From the NCBI RefSeq assembly GCF_901709675.1, contig NC_051103.1:3085501-3149500 (forward strand): a stretch of 64,000 bases of DNA, in the 5' to 3' direction. The notes under the pieces were generated by a model. That model ran no database searches, was not told the origin of the DNA, and was given only the letters and a program-made list of their open reading frames with translations. Position numbers and translations under genes: made by a program. Below are positions 1 to 11,400 of this stretch, piece after piece. This DNA comes from Syngnathus acus. Lineage: Eukaryota; Chordata; Actinopteri; Syngnathiformes; Syngnathidae. The number at the start of each line of letters is the position of its first letter. Positions within the stretch are counted from its first letter, which is position 1.

Positions 1-62
1 AAAAATAAAGTGTGTAACTTTGTGTGTATATTGCCGTCGTCCAGAAGTTCATGTTGTCTTAC

Positions 63-2186
63 CAATGCCCACGTGGGTGTTGATGGAGGCGTAGCGGGCG
101 GTGCCGGTGAGGTTTTTGTTCTCTCGGTAGGGAATGTGCTGGTGCGTTCGGGGGTCACGGTATTTCTTGGCCAGGCCAAAGTCGATGATGTAGACGAGGT
201 TGCCCTTCTTGCCGAGCCCCATCAGGAAGTTGTCGGGCTTCACGTCTCTGTGGATGAAGTTCTTCAAGTGGATGTATTCGATCCTGCTGATCTAGTGGAG
301 ACATATGTGGCATGAGATTTTTCCACTTTGGTTTTATTTAGTTTTGTATTTTGAATTCAGTTAGTTGTAATTAGTTTTTAGAGCCTGTTAGGTTTTTTTT
401 CACCCCAAATCCTATAATATATAATGACTATATACTAATAAATACTATATGATAAATATATTTGAAATAAAAGTATAATGTTAAATATATTATGTTATCA
501 TATTTTAGTCTAGTCTATTTAATTTATGTATCATTGTTATTGTTTCAGCATGTGCTATATAATAATATAATATAATATAATATAATATAATATAATATAA
601 TATAATATAATATAATATAATATAATATATATTGGCCATGCTGCAGGGCAAAAATACACATCCACGTAAAGCACTGCACTGGACTTTGGAACCATGTGAA
701 TTAACGATGAATTGACGTTTGCAATTGTACTGTCGCCCTCTCGCGGATTTGGTATGAAGTACATGCTTAAACCATTATAATAAATACACTTTGGAACCAT
801 GTGAATTAACGATGAATTGACGTTTGCAATTGTACTGTCGCCCTCTCGCGGATTTGGTATGAAGTACATGCTTAAACCATTATAATAAATACACTTTGGA
901 ACCATGTGAATTGACGTTTGCAATTGTACTGTCGCCCTCTCGCGGATTTGGTATGAAGTACATGCTTAAACCATTATAATAAATACACTTTGGAACCATG
1001 TGAATTAACGATGAATTGACGTTTGCAATTGTACTGTCGCCCTCTCGCGGATTTGGTATGAAGTACATGCTTAAACCATTATAAAAAATACAGACACGAT
1101 ATTATATTATATTATATTTTATTTTGATAAAATGTTAATTATATTAAATGTTATGTTATCATATTTTAGTCTAGTTTATTTTATTTATGTATCATTAGAC
1201 AGTTTTATAATATTATTGTTTAAGCATGTGCTATAAAATAATACAATACAATATAATATAATATAATATAATATCGTGTCTGTGTATTTATTATAATGGT
1301 CTAGCATGTACTTCATACCAAATCCGCGAAAGGGCGACAGTACAATTGCAAACGTCAATTCATCGTTAATTCACATGGCTCCAAAGTGTATTTAGTATTA
1401 TAATGGTTTAAGCATGTACTTCATACCAAATCCGCGAGAGGGCGACAGTACAATTGCAAACGTCAATTCATCGTTAATTCACATGGTTCCAAAGTCCAGG
1501 GCAGTGCTTTACGTGGATGTGTATTTTTGCCCTGCTGCATGGCCAATAAATATATTATATTATATTATATTATATTATATTATAGCACATGCTTAAACAA
1601 TAATATTATAAAACATAGGAAATTATATATAATTGCTTTGGCACTCTCTCATATTTGTATTTATACAAAATTAATATTTAATATTTTTCAAGCTCACCAT
1701 TTGATCAGCCAGCAGCAGGACGGTTTTCAAGCTGAACTTGCGGGAGCAGAAGTTGAACAGGTCCTCCAAACTGGGGCCCAGCAGCTCCATGACCATCACG
1801 TTGTAATCGCCCTCAGCTCCACACCACTTGATGGACGGGATACCCACTGTGGGGAATATTTAAGGATTATAATTTCAATATTACATAGTCAAAGCTTGAC
1901 TGGCCTCTGTGAGCCTCACCTCCTCCCTGCATCATCTTGTAGAATTTACTCTCAATGTGAAGCTGCGGATGTTTGGTCTTTACGCATTCCAGCTTGATGG
2001 CCACTTCCTCTCCCGTGGTGAGGTTGGAACCTAAAGAGGAGCAACATGATCAAACTGAAATTCTAATATTGCATGTTTATTAGGAGGATGAGAAGAACAG
2101 GGAAACTCACCGAGGTAAATGTCTCCAAAGGAACCGCTCCCTATCTTCCTCCCGAGGCGGTACTTGTTTCCCACTCGCAACTCCAT
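63..2186 (-). CDS. csnk1e: Casein kinase I epsilon (5' part, continues beyond left edge)
   Basis: Serine/threonine kinase of the CK1 delta/epsilon group; in vertebrates it phosphorylates PER clock proteins and Wnt components such as Dishevelled. Four coding exons are visible on the minus strand: 2111-2186 (start codon at 2186), 1920-2030, 1698-1846 and 63-291. They join in frame with GT/AG borders and give about 188 residues. The Gly loop GSGSFG lies at residues 16-21, the catalytic HRD Asp at 128 and the DFG Asp at 149, exactly the CK1 numbering. [10 protein letters not shown] followed by VGIPSIKW matches CK1 epsilon rather than delta (which has SKIYKMM and IPTIRW), and the 22q-type neighbourhood agrees. 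The C-terminal half of the kinase domain and the tail lie off the left edge. An acceptor-like TTCCAG just upstream of the ATG (about 2211) suggests a separate non-coding first exon. The intron at 292-1697 holds a large foldback repeat. Gene identity is secure; the epsilon assignment is nearly so. Confidence 0.93.
561..1584. repeat. Composite foldback element with 105-bp tandem units, in csnk1e intron
   Basis: The left arm (632-1083) holds four tandem units of 105 bp (start points 683, 788, 893 and 987; the third is 11 bp shorter). The right arm (about 1276-1546) holds two units in the opposite orientation. The outer 62 bp of the arms (632-693 and 1485-1546) are inverted copies with only two mismatches. 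The outer ends run into ATAAT pentanucleotide arrays (561-631 and about 1550-1584), and a second short array flanks the centre near 1245-1275. The spacer at about 1130-1240 is a direct copy of the sequence just outside the left end (about 475-560), so the structure grew by duplication as well as inversion. Short ORFs within the units are a by-product of the repeat. No transposase is present. Confidence 0.85.
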
Positions 2187-2249
2187 GGCTTTCTTAACTG
2201 CTCCAACTGACTGGAACACACAGTCGCTGTGATTCGTCACCAGTGATTA

Positions 2250-5200
2250 GACCTTAAAAGTCCAACCCTGAGGTTCAAGGCTCAAACATCACCTGTGCAT
2301 TTCAAAATCTTTTATATTAGGTTCATGAAAGACAAGACATACTGGAGATGAGAATTTTTGATTGTTTTTTGCAGAAGCTTTCTCAAGTTATTTTGCTGGC
2401 TTCTAGGCATGAGGGACACACAGGTGGATACCCCTAATTATCAAAACGAGATTTCTTTCACACTCTGATAATCAATAACACATTTTTTTGTTCAGTCCAG
2501 TACCGAATGACCCGGTACTGGTCCATGGCCTGGTTGTGGGGGACCTATGCTATATTCAAAATGGATGGATGGATGCTAGATGCATGCATGGATGCAATAT
2601 CACATGACCCAACATTGAAGCAATGTAAATCTATTTTTTTTAAGGTGAGGTTTAGATAATCGTTGCATTGGATCTTAATCCGCTATAAACACACACACAC
2701 ACACACACTGCTGCTGCACATTGGCTCAGCCTCCTCTTAACAAGGTGTTGCAGTAAAAACGCCGCAACATCAGCAAGACATGCAATTCCTGCAAAATTGG
2801 AACTAGTCCATAAAGGCTTATTTAGGACATGACACCTTGACATACAGAGTAGCACGTCGATGAGCTCACCGGTCGTCTGGGCCGATACTTCGGTCTCACT
2901 CGGGGGCCCTGGGTAGCGACATACACTCACGGCTCATCGTCCACGCAAGATTGCAAGATTCACCCGCTGTCACGATCTTGACGTGTGGGGAGGAAGAGAA
3001 CGGAGAAGACACGAGTAACCCCCTTACTTTCCTCTTCCTCCGACTCGTCTTCCTCATACACACACCCTCCCACTTTACGCCAACAGCCTATGACGTCATC
3101 CGTTCGAGTATGAATGAAGGAGAAAGTGCACGTCAAATGTTTTATTTCGCTCTTAATGCACTTTGAAGATGTAGTGGACTGTAAACTACGAATGGGGACG
3201 TGTGTTTTATCATTTTTGTTTGTCCTCGGAGGTTGTGAAGGAGAACGTCACAAGTTAATAAAAAAATAAATAAATAAAGGTAAAACAGCACCACCGTGTG
3301 GACAGTATGGGAGGTGCTGCGAGGCCACTGAGTATGGGAAACAAAATAAAAAAAATAAAACAAAAACAGCAAAACTGGGGGGGGGGGGGACTGGTGTGTG
3401 TGGAGGGGGTGTCTTTGCAACTTCTAACATCAATCCTATTTTGTGAAAAGAAATTAGAATTTGTAAAAGAAAACCTAATACATTAAAAGCACTGGAATGT
3501 AGGCAGAGTGTACATGGCCAAAAATGTCAGCAATGATAGGATCAAATCAAAAAAGGTCTGAAGGGAAATTTTAGTTTCTTCATTCAGGCAAAACAATTAT
3601 AATAAAAAAAAATATGTTAGCAAGAAAACTGCTTAATAAGGACAAAATCAACTACCTCATTTGAACCTTTATTATCTTGTTCTTTTCCACTTTAAATTAA
3701 TTTCATCTCCTTTTTGTAACATCTGAATAAATGAAAACATCCTGAACAGGAGTGATAAAGACCGACTTAATTTAAATTGTCACATAACATCAAAACAAGA
3801 AAACAGTCAAACATAACAGCTACTATCTTTAACGTGTCTGTAAAACACTGTTTCCAGCTGAGCTTGGTATGGTAGGATTTGGGCATTTGAATAGAAATGC
3901 CTTCAGTTAGTTGCTTCGTCTTAAAAACAAATGCTCCTCAAATTGCAATAACCAAAAAAAAAAAAAAAAAAAAAAACACAAACATGAACAAAATGCTGCT
4001 AAAAAAAAAAAAAATTAAGAGACATATGCAATAGTGCCAATATTTTTGAACTTTTTAGCTATCACAATGTCTGGTGGTCACGCACGCACATACAAACACT
4101 CCGAAAAGCCAAGCTGTCAGATAAACATCTATTCACTTCCCTGACCGAAGCAGGTAAGCGTTCAAAAGCAAGTGCCTGCGTACACGCTTGGATGAATCTC
4201 TCCCGCACAAAAATAACATTCAACATTGTAGCAATAACACGCACGCACGCACGCTCACATAAACACTCCTGATACTTTCTTCATCCTCCATTCGGTCATA
4301 CCGTCAACTCTCCTGTCATGCACACACACAAGGCAGGCAAGGAGGGCACCTTGAACAGCAAGTCAATAAGTGACCCAAGTCAGCATTAACATCAGGACAA
4401 TATATAATAACAACCAACTTGATTTCTTTTGAGTAAGAAAGAAAAAAAAAAAAAATACAATAGCGAGGTCAGTGTTTCAATGGGGAACAAAGAGATCTCT
4501 ACAAAGTTTCACGTTTCTCTTCAAACCGAGACGACTGATGTACATCCACGAGGAGATAAGAGTTTTGCTTGTCAAACCTAAGAGCAGTGTGTAACTGGTG
4601 TGTATGTGTGAGGGCAGGTGGGCCAAGGCCACTGCTGATGTAACATTACAAGTCATCCTGTAAGGTCAATGTCGAGTTGTGGAAGGATTTGTATTGGACG
4701 AGTCAACAACAAACCCCAGAGGCATATAGTGCAAGTTTGGCTAATTTTTAGGTTTTTTTTTTTCTTTTTTTTTCTTTTTTCTTCTTCTCAACCCTGGGCC
4801 CCATGTTGATGGCATTTCCACCAAGGTAGAGGTGTTGGTACAGAGTAAAAATGCTCCTCTACTTCTCTAAAAAGGTTGCCACTGGTCCAGTTGAAAGCGG
4901 TAGCGAAGCGAGGTCATCCCGCATTTGCCACAACACACTCCGGATTCCTTTTGTCACTTTCAAACTTCTGAACATGAGAACTTAAGAGAAGTACACCGGG
5001 TCTAAGAGGGCTCAGTCTGCAAGTCGTCGACATTAAATACAAAAAGACGAGGAGGGGGGTGGGGCTCGAGAAGGGGAGGCGGCGGGGAAGACGAGTGTGG
5101 CACACAAAGAACAGCGAGAGCTAAACGCGTTGACATGTGGGACTCGGCTGAGCCCGTCTACAGTACATGCCTGAGTGATCTGGTCGTGGAGTAAAAAGAC

Positions 5201-5417
5201 AGAAATACCCAGCTCGGTCCGAGAGTCCCTCCGCTTCAAGTTTCACTGTGGTCTTCATTTAATATTGATGATTTCATGAGTGAAATAGCGAATGTATTGC
5301 ATGTAGCCTGTGTGACGGGAGACCAGTGTAGCTTCAATTCACATCATGTGTGTGTGGAAATAAATAGAGCGGGAGGTTGTGACAATGACTTTTTTTCAAT
5401 GTGTCAAGCAGGGCCCT
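2250..5417. other. csnk1e upstream region and tnrc6b 3' UTR
   Basis: No coding exon was recognised. The left part (2250 to about 3130) is upstream of the csnk1e start and probably contains its non-coding first exon and promoter, including the palindromic CRE at 3091. The right part is downstream of the tnrc6b stop at 5418, on the same strand, and should be its 3' UTR; candidate minus-strand poly(A) signals are the ATTAAA at 5258-5263 and AATAAA at 3668-3673. Simple sequence includes a CA run at 2689-2708, a poly-A run near 3954-3976, and a degraded interspersed-repeat tail around 2500-2575 followed by ATGG repeats. Confidence 0.5.
3091..3098. promoter_or_regulatory. Palindromic cAMP response element upstream of csnk1e
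   Basis: A perfect 8-bp TGACGTCA lies about 900 bp upstream of the csnk1e start codon, in a stretch free of recognisable repeats. This is the full CREB/ATF consensus. Whether it lies at the transcription start cannot be seen from sequence alone. Confidence 0.4.
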
Positions 5418-8400
5418 TCAGATCGAGTCGGCGCCCCCGCCCAGAAGGTCCCCGGGCAGCAGCGAGGCCGGGCTGCCCATCTGATGACGATCTTCAAGTG
5501 CTGGCGAACCCCAGAGGCTACTACCGGGGTACCCGGCCCCGCTCATGCCACCCATACCCCCCCACAGACCTTGCCTTCCAGCCTCCACCCCCCCCGCCGC
5601 TGTTGCCGCTCCACTGGGAGAAGATGCCCAAGCCGGGCGCGGATGGGGCCGACTGGTCCGATGAGCTGCCGCTGCCTTCCAGGCTCTGCCACGTGGATTC
5701 GGAATGCCCAGCTGCCCCGGGTACGACCGTCCCTGCTGGAGACCCTCCTTGCTGCTTCCGCCTGTGCCATTTCCTCCTCCTCCTGCAGCGAGATCGCAGG
5801 TGGTCCCGCTACCGTTTGTCCCCACCGCCGAAGATGCCGCCGGGGCGGTGGCAGAGACGGCGCCTCCGCTCCCCGAGCCTCCAGCCTGGGAATGTGCAAT
5901 GTATCGGGCCACGTCCTCCTCACTCATAAACTCTGCCAAGATGGTGGTGTGCCCAGAACGCACCTGTTGAAATCATAAACAGTCACGCACATGCAAGGCC
6001 GCAACCCACAAAACAATCTCCGGACATACATGTGGAGGGCACTCTGGGCTTTGGCTGCTTCCTGTTTGGAGCCATAGCGGATAAGTGCGCTACCCTGGGT
6101 CAGGCCGAGGTGAAAGGTCAGTAGGGGGCCGTGCTGCATGCAGATGGTTCGAAGCGTGGAGCCATCAATCTGCAGAAATAGAGATGCGCAGTTGGCAAAG
6201 GTCGAAATATGAATCCAAACTATCTGACAGCTTTTCTGAGCACTGATGGCAAACGAGCAACTCCAATGGCTTTCAACAGCTGCACATGCTTGTGAGCATA
6301 CCTGCGGCGTGAGATTGCTGAGCACCAGCCAGCAACTTTCACGAGAGCTGCCGTCGCTCCAAGCTGAGCCTTGAGAGAGCAAAACACATTTGAATTAGCT
6401 TAACTAAACTGGGCCGCTTGGAACCGTTTCTTCATCAGAGATTTACAACACGACAAAAAAAAAAACTTTGGATCTTACCAGCGGTGCCTGAGCCACTGCT
6501 CCATGCCCTGCCAGCCAGTCGAGGAGCACCGCCTGACCATGGGGTAGGCGATATCTGCTTTTGACTGGCCAAGCCTGGAGGTGGGCGGGACAGCTGCGCC
6601 TGGCTGCTGCCGCGACTGGCTTTCCAGGACTTGTGCCCAATGGGCTCGGGGGGCCATCCAGTCTTATAGTCTGTGTACTTTGCTATTCAAAGGGAGGACA
6701 GAGAGGTGGCTGAAAGGATTGAAAGACCCTCTTGTCTGAGGCCGCGGGTGTGTATTTGTGCTTACCTGAGTTGTGTGCGTTGTTAAGGGCATCTGAGGCA
6801 CTGTAGGGCCAGGCACCGGGTGAAGGCAGTAAGGTGTTGAGGGGAGGGATGGAATCTGCAGCAGAGAATAGCTGATGTTGGACTTGTGTTGAATTCCCTC
6901 ATTTTGGCTCATTAAACATACAAATTAAACATACAAATTGGAATAGCAAAATAAAAAAACAGCAGATGTCCGGTACAAACCAGTATTGTCTTGTAACAAC
7001 TGGTGCTCAGAGTCATTGAGGCCGGGAGAGACGGTGTTCCCCATCATGCTCCCCGGAGTCATGTCGGGGTCCGATTCGGGGTCGACCCGATCTATTCCTT
7101 TCCAGGGCACACCAGGTTGAAACTCTGAGAAAGAGGTAGACGGAAATACAGGTTCGTCACATATGAAATTACAAAACGAACGAATAAGCAACCCGATTTG
7201 GAAGGGGCGGTATTTGCGTTGTGTGAGCACTGACAGTCGAGAGAAAGAGAAAAAAAAAAGAGAGACCTTTAAAACCGCCTGATTGTGTCATGTAGTTGTC
7301 CTTGGGGTATTATGACCATGAAAACTAATTAATACACCTGGGAACTGTCATTCGTCATTTAAAAATTCATATAGCGTCAACTCCACATGTCAAGCAATTA
7401 GTGGCAAAAGGATTGCATAAAGCGTCAAAACTTACCGGGGGGCCAGCTGGCCGTAGTGGTGGGCTTGGCACTCATCTTGCCAGGGGTGCGATGCCAATTG
7501 GTGCTGCCTTGCGCGTCTCCAACAAGCATGTCGTACTGCGAGTAGGGCGAGCCCCCCGGCATCTTCATGGGGTTGACAGGACCTGCATGACAATTCATGT
7601 CAATACACAACAGAAGGCACACAAAAAAAAAGGTCCAAATAAAACTGGAGTCTTACCATTTTTGTGGAATGCATTTTCAGGTGAGGGTGTGTCTGGCGAG
7701 GAGTGCCCCTCCATCATCCATTTGAAACGAGATTGTTGAGCTCCCATGTCCTTCATGCCTCCGGGCCCCCCCACCACAGAGCCACCCAGGTCCATACCAG
7801 TGAGGTTCATACCAGAACTAAAGCCTGTAGGTAGAGACAATAAAGTGGCAAATATTTATGATATGCTGTAATAAAAAGTGGATAGAAGGCCCGAATAGCA
7901 AATTTGACTCACTCGAGTAGGGTCCAAGCGTTTTCTGATGGAGGTCAGCCACAGAACCTGCCAGGCCCTGGTGGGGCAAAGTGTCAGCCCCGTGTAATTT
8001 GGCACCACTTCCGCCATGGTGGGAGGGTGAGAGCTTGATGCTGCCACCTAAACTCCCGACTTGCTGCTGCTGCCGTTGCTGCTGGAGTACTGCCATGATC
8101 CTGGCCAACTGCCAAGGTGTACAAAACAAAAGAGAATAAGTCTGCAACCGCCTTGTCGGTCAAGTCAAGAAGAAAGCCAGAAAGCAGTTTTTTGTCAATA
8201 GCGTGCTAATCGTAGCTATAGAACGTTTGTGCGTACCTGTTGAGGGTCAGGTTGCTGCCGCACATTCGGCGGAAACTTTCTCTGGTTTTGCAGCAGCTGC
8301 TGTTGTGGCTGCTGTTGTTGCTGGAGGAGGAGCTGACAAGCCTAACGCAAATCATTACGGCCGATGAAAATACAGGGAGACCGTTGCGACGGCGGGCGCG

Positions 8401-11400
8401 GTGCTCGTTCTCACCAATTGAAACTGGATGTGCGGTGGGTAGATGCTGCTGAGCATGGCTATATGTTGGGGGGACAGCTGAGGAGGGAACACGCCGCCGC
8501 CGCCGACTCCTGCCACTCCTCCCACACCGCCAACACCCCCCACGCTCCCGCTGGGAGGGGGCATCGCTTCAGCATGGAGCCTGGCACCTGAGGAGGGGTT
8601 AGCGTTGTTTGAACGAGTGATTATGTAATACTATCTATTAGAAAAATAAAACTGCATATTTTGCGCAGACAAATGGCACAAACATCTGCTGCATGAAACC
8701 CTCATAAAATTAAAAATAAACGGCTACTTCAAGTAAGCGTACTGAGGTGACAGGAACTGATGAGGCACTTGTGCTCGTATCCCTGGGGACTGGTTCATGG
8801 GTGGAATATTGGGCTGGTGTCTGGGCTGAGACATCCCTCCACTACTGCCGAGGAGGCTATGACCACCCTGTGATCCGATATGGGGGAGAAAAAAAAAACA
8901 TTAACGGAAAGGCCTTAAAATAAAATAAAACTTTTGAGGGTGTGTTGAAGTGAACACAGAAAGAGACTGGAGGACAGATACAAGAGGAGCAGGTTTCTTA
9001 CTTGTCTAAAGGGGATAGTGTGATTGAAGAGGGAATGGGGCTTGTAGGCAGTGGGTGGTGAGAAGAAGAGAGCAAGGACCATCCTCCCCAAGGTACCCAT
9101 CCTGATTGTTTCAAAAGCAAGGTCTGCCCAAGTGACAGCCCAGGGGAAACAAATTCGAGTGGCACAGGGGGGGGGGGGGGGAAAGAGTGAGACAAGGAGG
9201 GAATAAAGGCAAAGGAGGAGGAAAACAGATTCTTGTATCGTGAGGACGTACCTTGTCGTAAAAAGAAGCGGCATCCCCAGGTGCTGACTCTTTGGAATGG
9301 GCGAGCGATAAGCCTGCCGCCCCCTCCCTCCTCCCTCTTCCTTTCCTCATGTCTCCGTTGTAGTCCATCATTCCCATGGCTCTTTTGTCCATTTCCATCT
9401 TCTTCTCCTGGAGAGCGCCTGGAGCCAGGTCAATGTTCAGACCGCTCGGATCGTCATTCTGTCCGACGCATGAGGACATTACATTATCACCAAGGGCGGC
9501 CATCTCATAAATGGTCATCAAGGTACCACGGCGTGTTTGAAGTGCCTCACCAGAAGCCCCATATTAGAGAACTGTCTGTTGATTGGGCTCATCCAGGAAT
9601 CCCCGCCAACCTTGAGCGGACCCTGAATAAGATTGCGTTACACTTTGTAAGCAGGAATCAAATGTGATGATGCAATACTGATGAGTGCAACAATTCCATG
9701 GAGGTAACCCACCTTGTTGCTAGGCTTCTTGACATTGTGGCTTCTGTCCCCAGCCGCCATTGCTACCCTGTCCCCAAGACGACCACTACCCTGGGAGCCG
9801 GTGCTGTTCCACATGCTCCCGCCCTCCTCCTCTTCCTCCCAGCTCGAATGACGCGAAGCTGTGACGGAGCCTTCTTTGTCCCCCCAGCTGTCTTGCATAG
9901 ACTTGGAACCCTGTCGGAGCAGATCATCGGACGTCAATATTGTTGTCACGTTGCAGCAGGATCATGCAAGTTCAAGGCAACATATATGCGAACCAGATTT
10001 GATGGGATTGGGGGGAGGGTTTCCCCAGCCGTTTTGGCACCAGGTCATCAGGTTCCCCCCAGCCAGAAGGGGCATCTGTAGTTTTTTCCCCAAGCAGCCG
10101 TTGCCGTTGTCTACTGTGGGACTAGCTGGAGGTGTACCACCCCAACCTGAGGAACCTGCAGACACACATATACGGTTAGACTTGTGCAAACATAGCACAG
10201 TTTTTTTATTTAGTAGCTGGTGTCTTACCCATGGGAGAACCTTTCCTTGTCCATGACTAGTGTTGAAGTCCATGCTGCCTCCTCCGGGTCCCGTACCAGG
10301 TCTATTTAGCTGCTGTGTTGGAGGGTTGTTGAGCATGTGGCTGCTGGTGCTGACCAGCAGGGGTGCTGTTCTTATCCCCAGATTAACCGGTTTGTAGTTG
10401 TAATGGGTGGGGTCTCCCCATGCTGACGTTCCGTCATCGATCTCATTCTTCCTGCTTAAAGACTGCGGGGAAGGTTCCTCCCACCACTTGGTCAGATCCA
10501 CTTCCACCTAATCCATGACTGGCAGGGATGGGCCCTGAGGTCCAGCCTGAGCTTTGGTTCTGGGCTTGAGTGATTGGTTTTCTCCCACCGGCCCCTTGCA
10601 TAGCCCCTTGGTCCAATGCTTGCTGCAGCTGTGGCGTCTGATTGCGGGCTTGTGATTGTTGCTGCTGCAGTTGTGCCTGTAGGCCTGTGATAGAGCCTGA
10701 CTGGCTGTTTGGCATCTGTTGCATTTTATTTCCTCCGCTCCAACTCTGATGGGGTTTGGACCCAGCGACGCCAACTGCGCCACTCCCTCCGCCCCTGTGC
10801 CCCCTGGACCCCAGGATCTCCGCGGAGCATCCTCGTCCCAGCTTCCCCACCACCCGCGCCTGAATCCCCCCCACCTGAGTTCCTTCCGCCATTCTTCGGC
10901 TCATTTTCCCATCCTGCGCGCCGCCGCTATTGATTGGACTCCTGTTCGCCCCAGTCCCGACCTGCCCCAACCTTGTGCCCTGAGCCCCAACCACCCCCTC
11001 GTCCTTCCCCACCCATTTCTTTCCACCCGACTGCTCCCCTCTCATCATTTCCTCCCCAGCCTGTACTCGCAAGGTTACCTTGTTGCCCCATAGCACTCCA
11101 AGCGCCACCATTTCCTCGATTGGTTCTCCATTCTTCGTTACCCCACCCTTTGGTCTCCTGATTATCCGCCGTCCCTCCTGCACCCCAGCCAGTAGGCTTC
11201 CCTTGCTGGTTTTGTCCCAGCGATCCTGACCCACCACCAGTACCTGCTGTGATGACTGGACCAGATTGCGAGACGCCAAGATTACTCATGTTTGGGCCAA
11301 AGGAGGTGGGCTCTCCCGGAATAAAGAGGCCCCACCGCTGCTACTGCTGCTGCTGCTGGTCTCCCAGGCCTCCCCGGAAGAGCCAGCAGAAGAAAGCAAG

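Noticed and set aside
555-1068. Open frames of 62-122 codons with repeated peptide blocks
   Set aside because: They are translations of the 105-bp foldback units, occur in both arms in opposite strands, and have no start context or homologue.
683-1083. Regularly spaced direct repeats resembling a CRISPR array
   Set aside because: The whole 105-bp unit repeats with no unique spacers, and the DNA is from a vertebrate.
5276-5978. Plus-strand open frames of 199 and 217 codons
   Set aside because: They lie antisense to the last tnrc6b exon and reflect its GC-rich low-complexity composition. The minus strand carries the conserved TNRC6B C-terminus.
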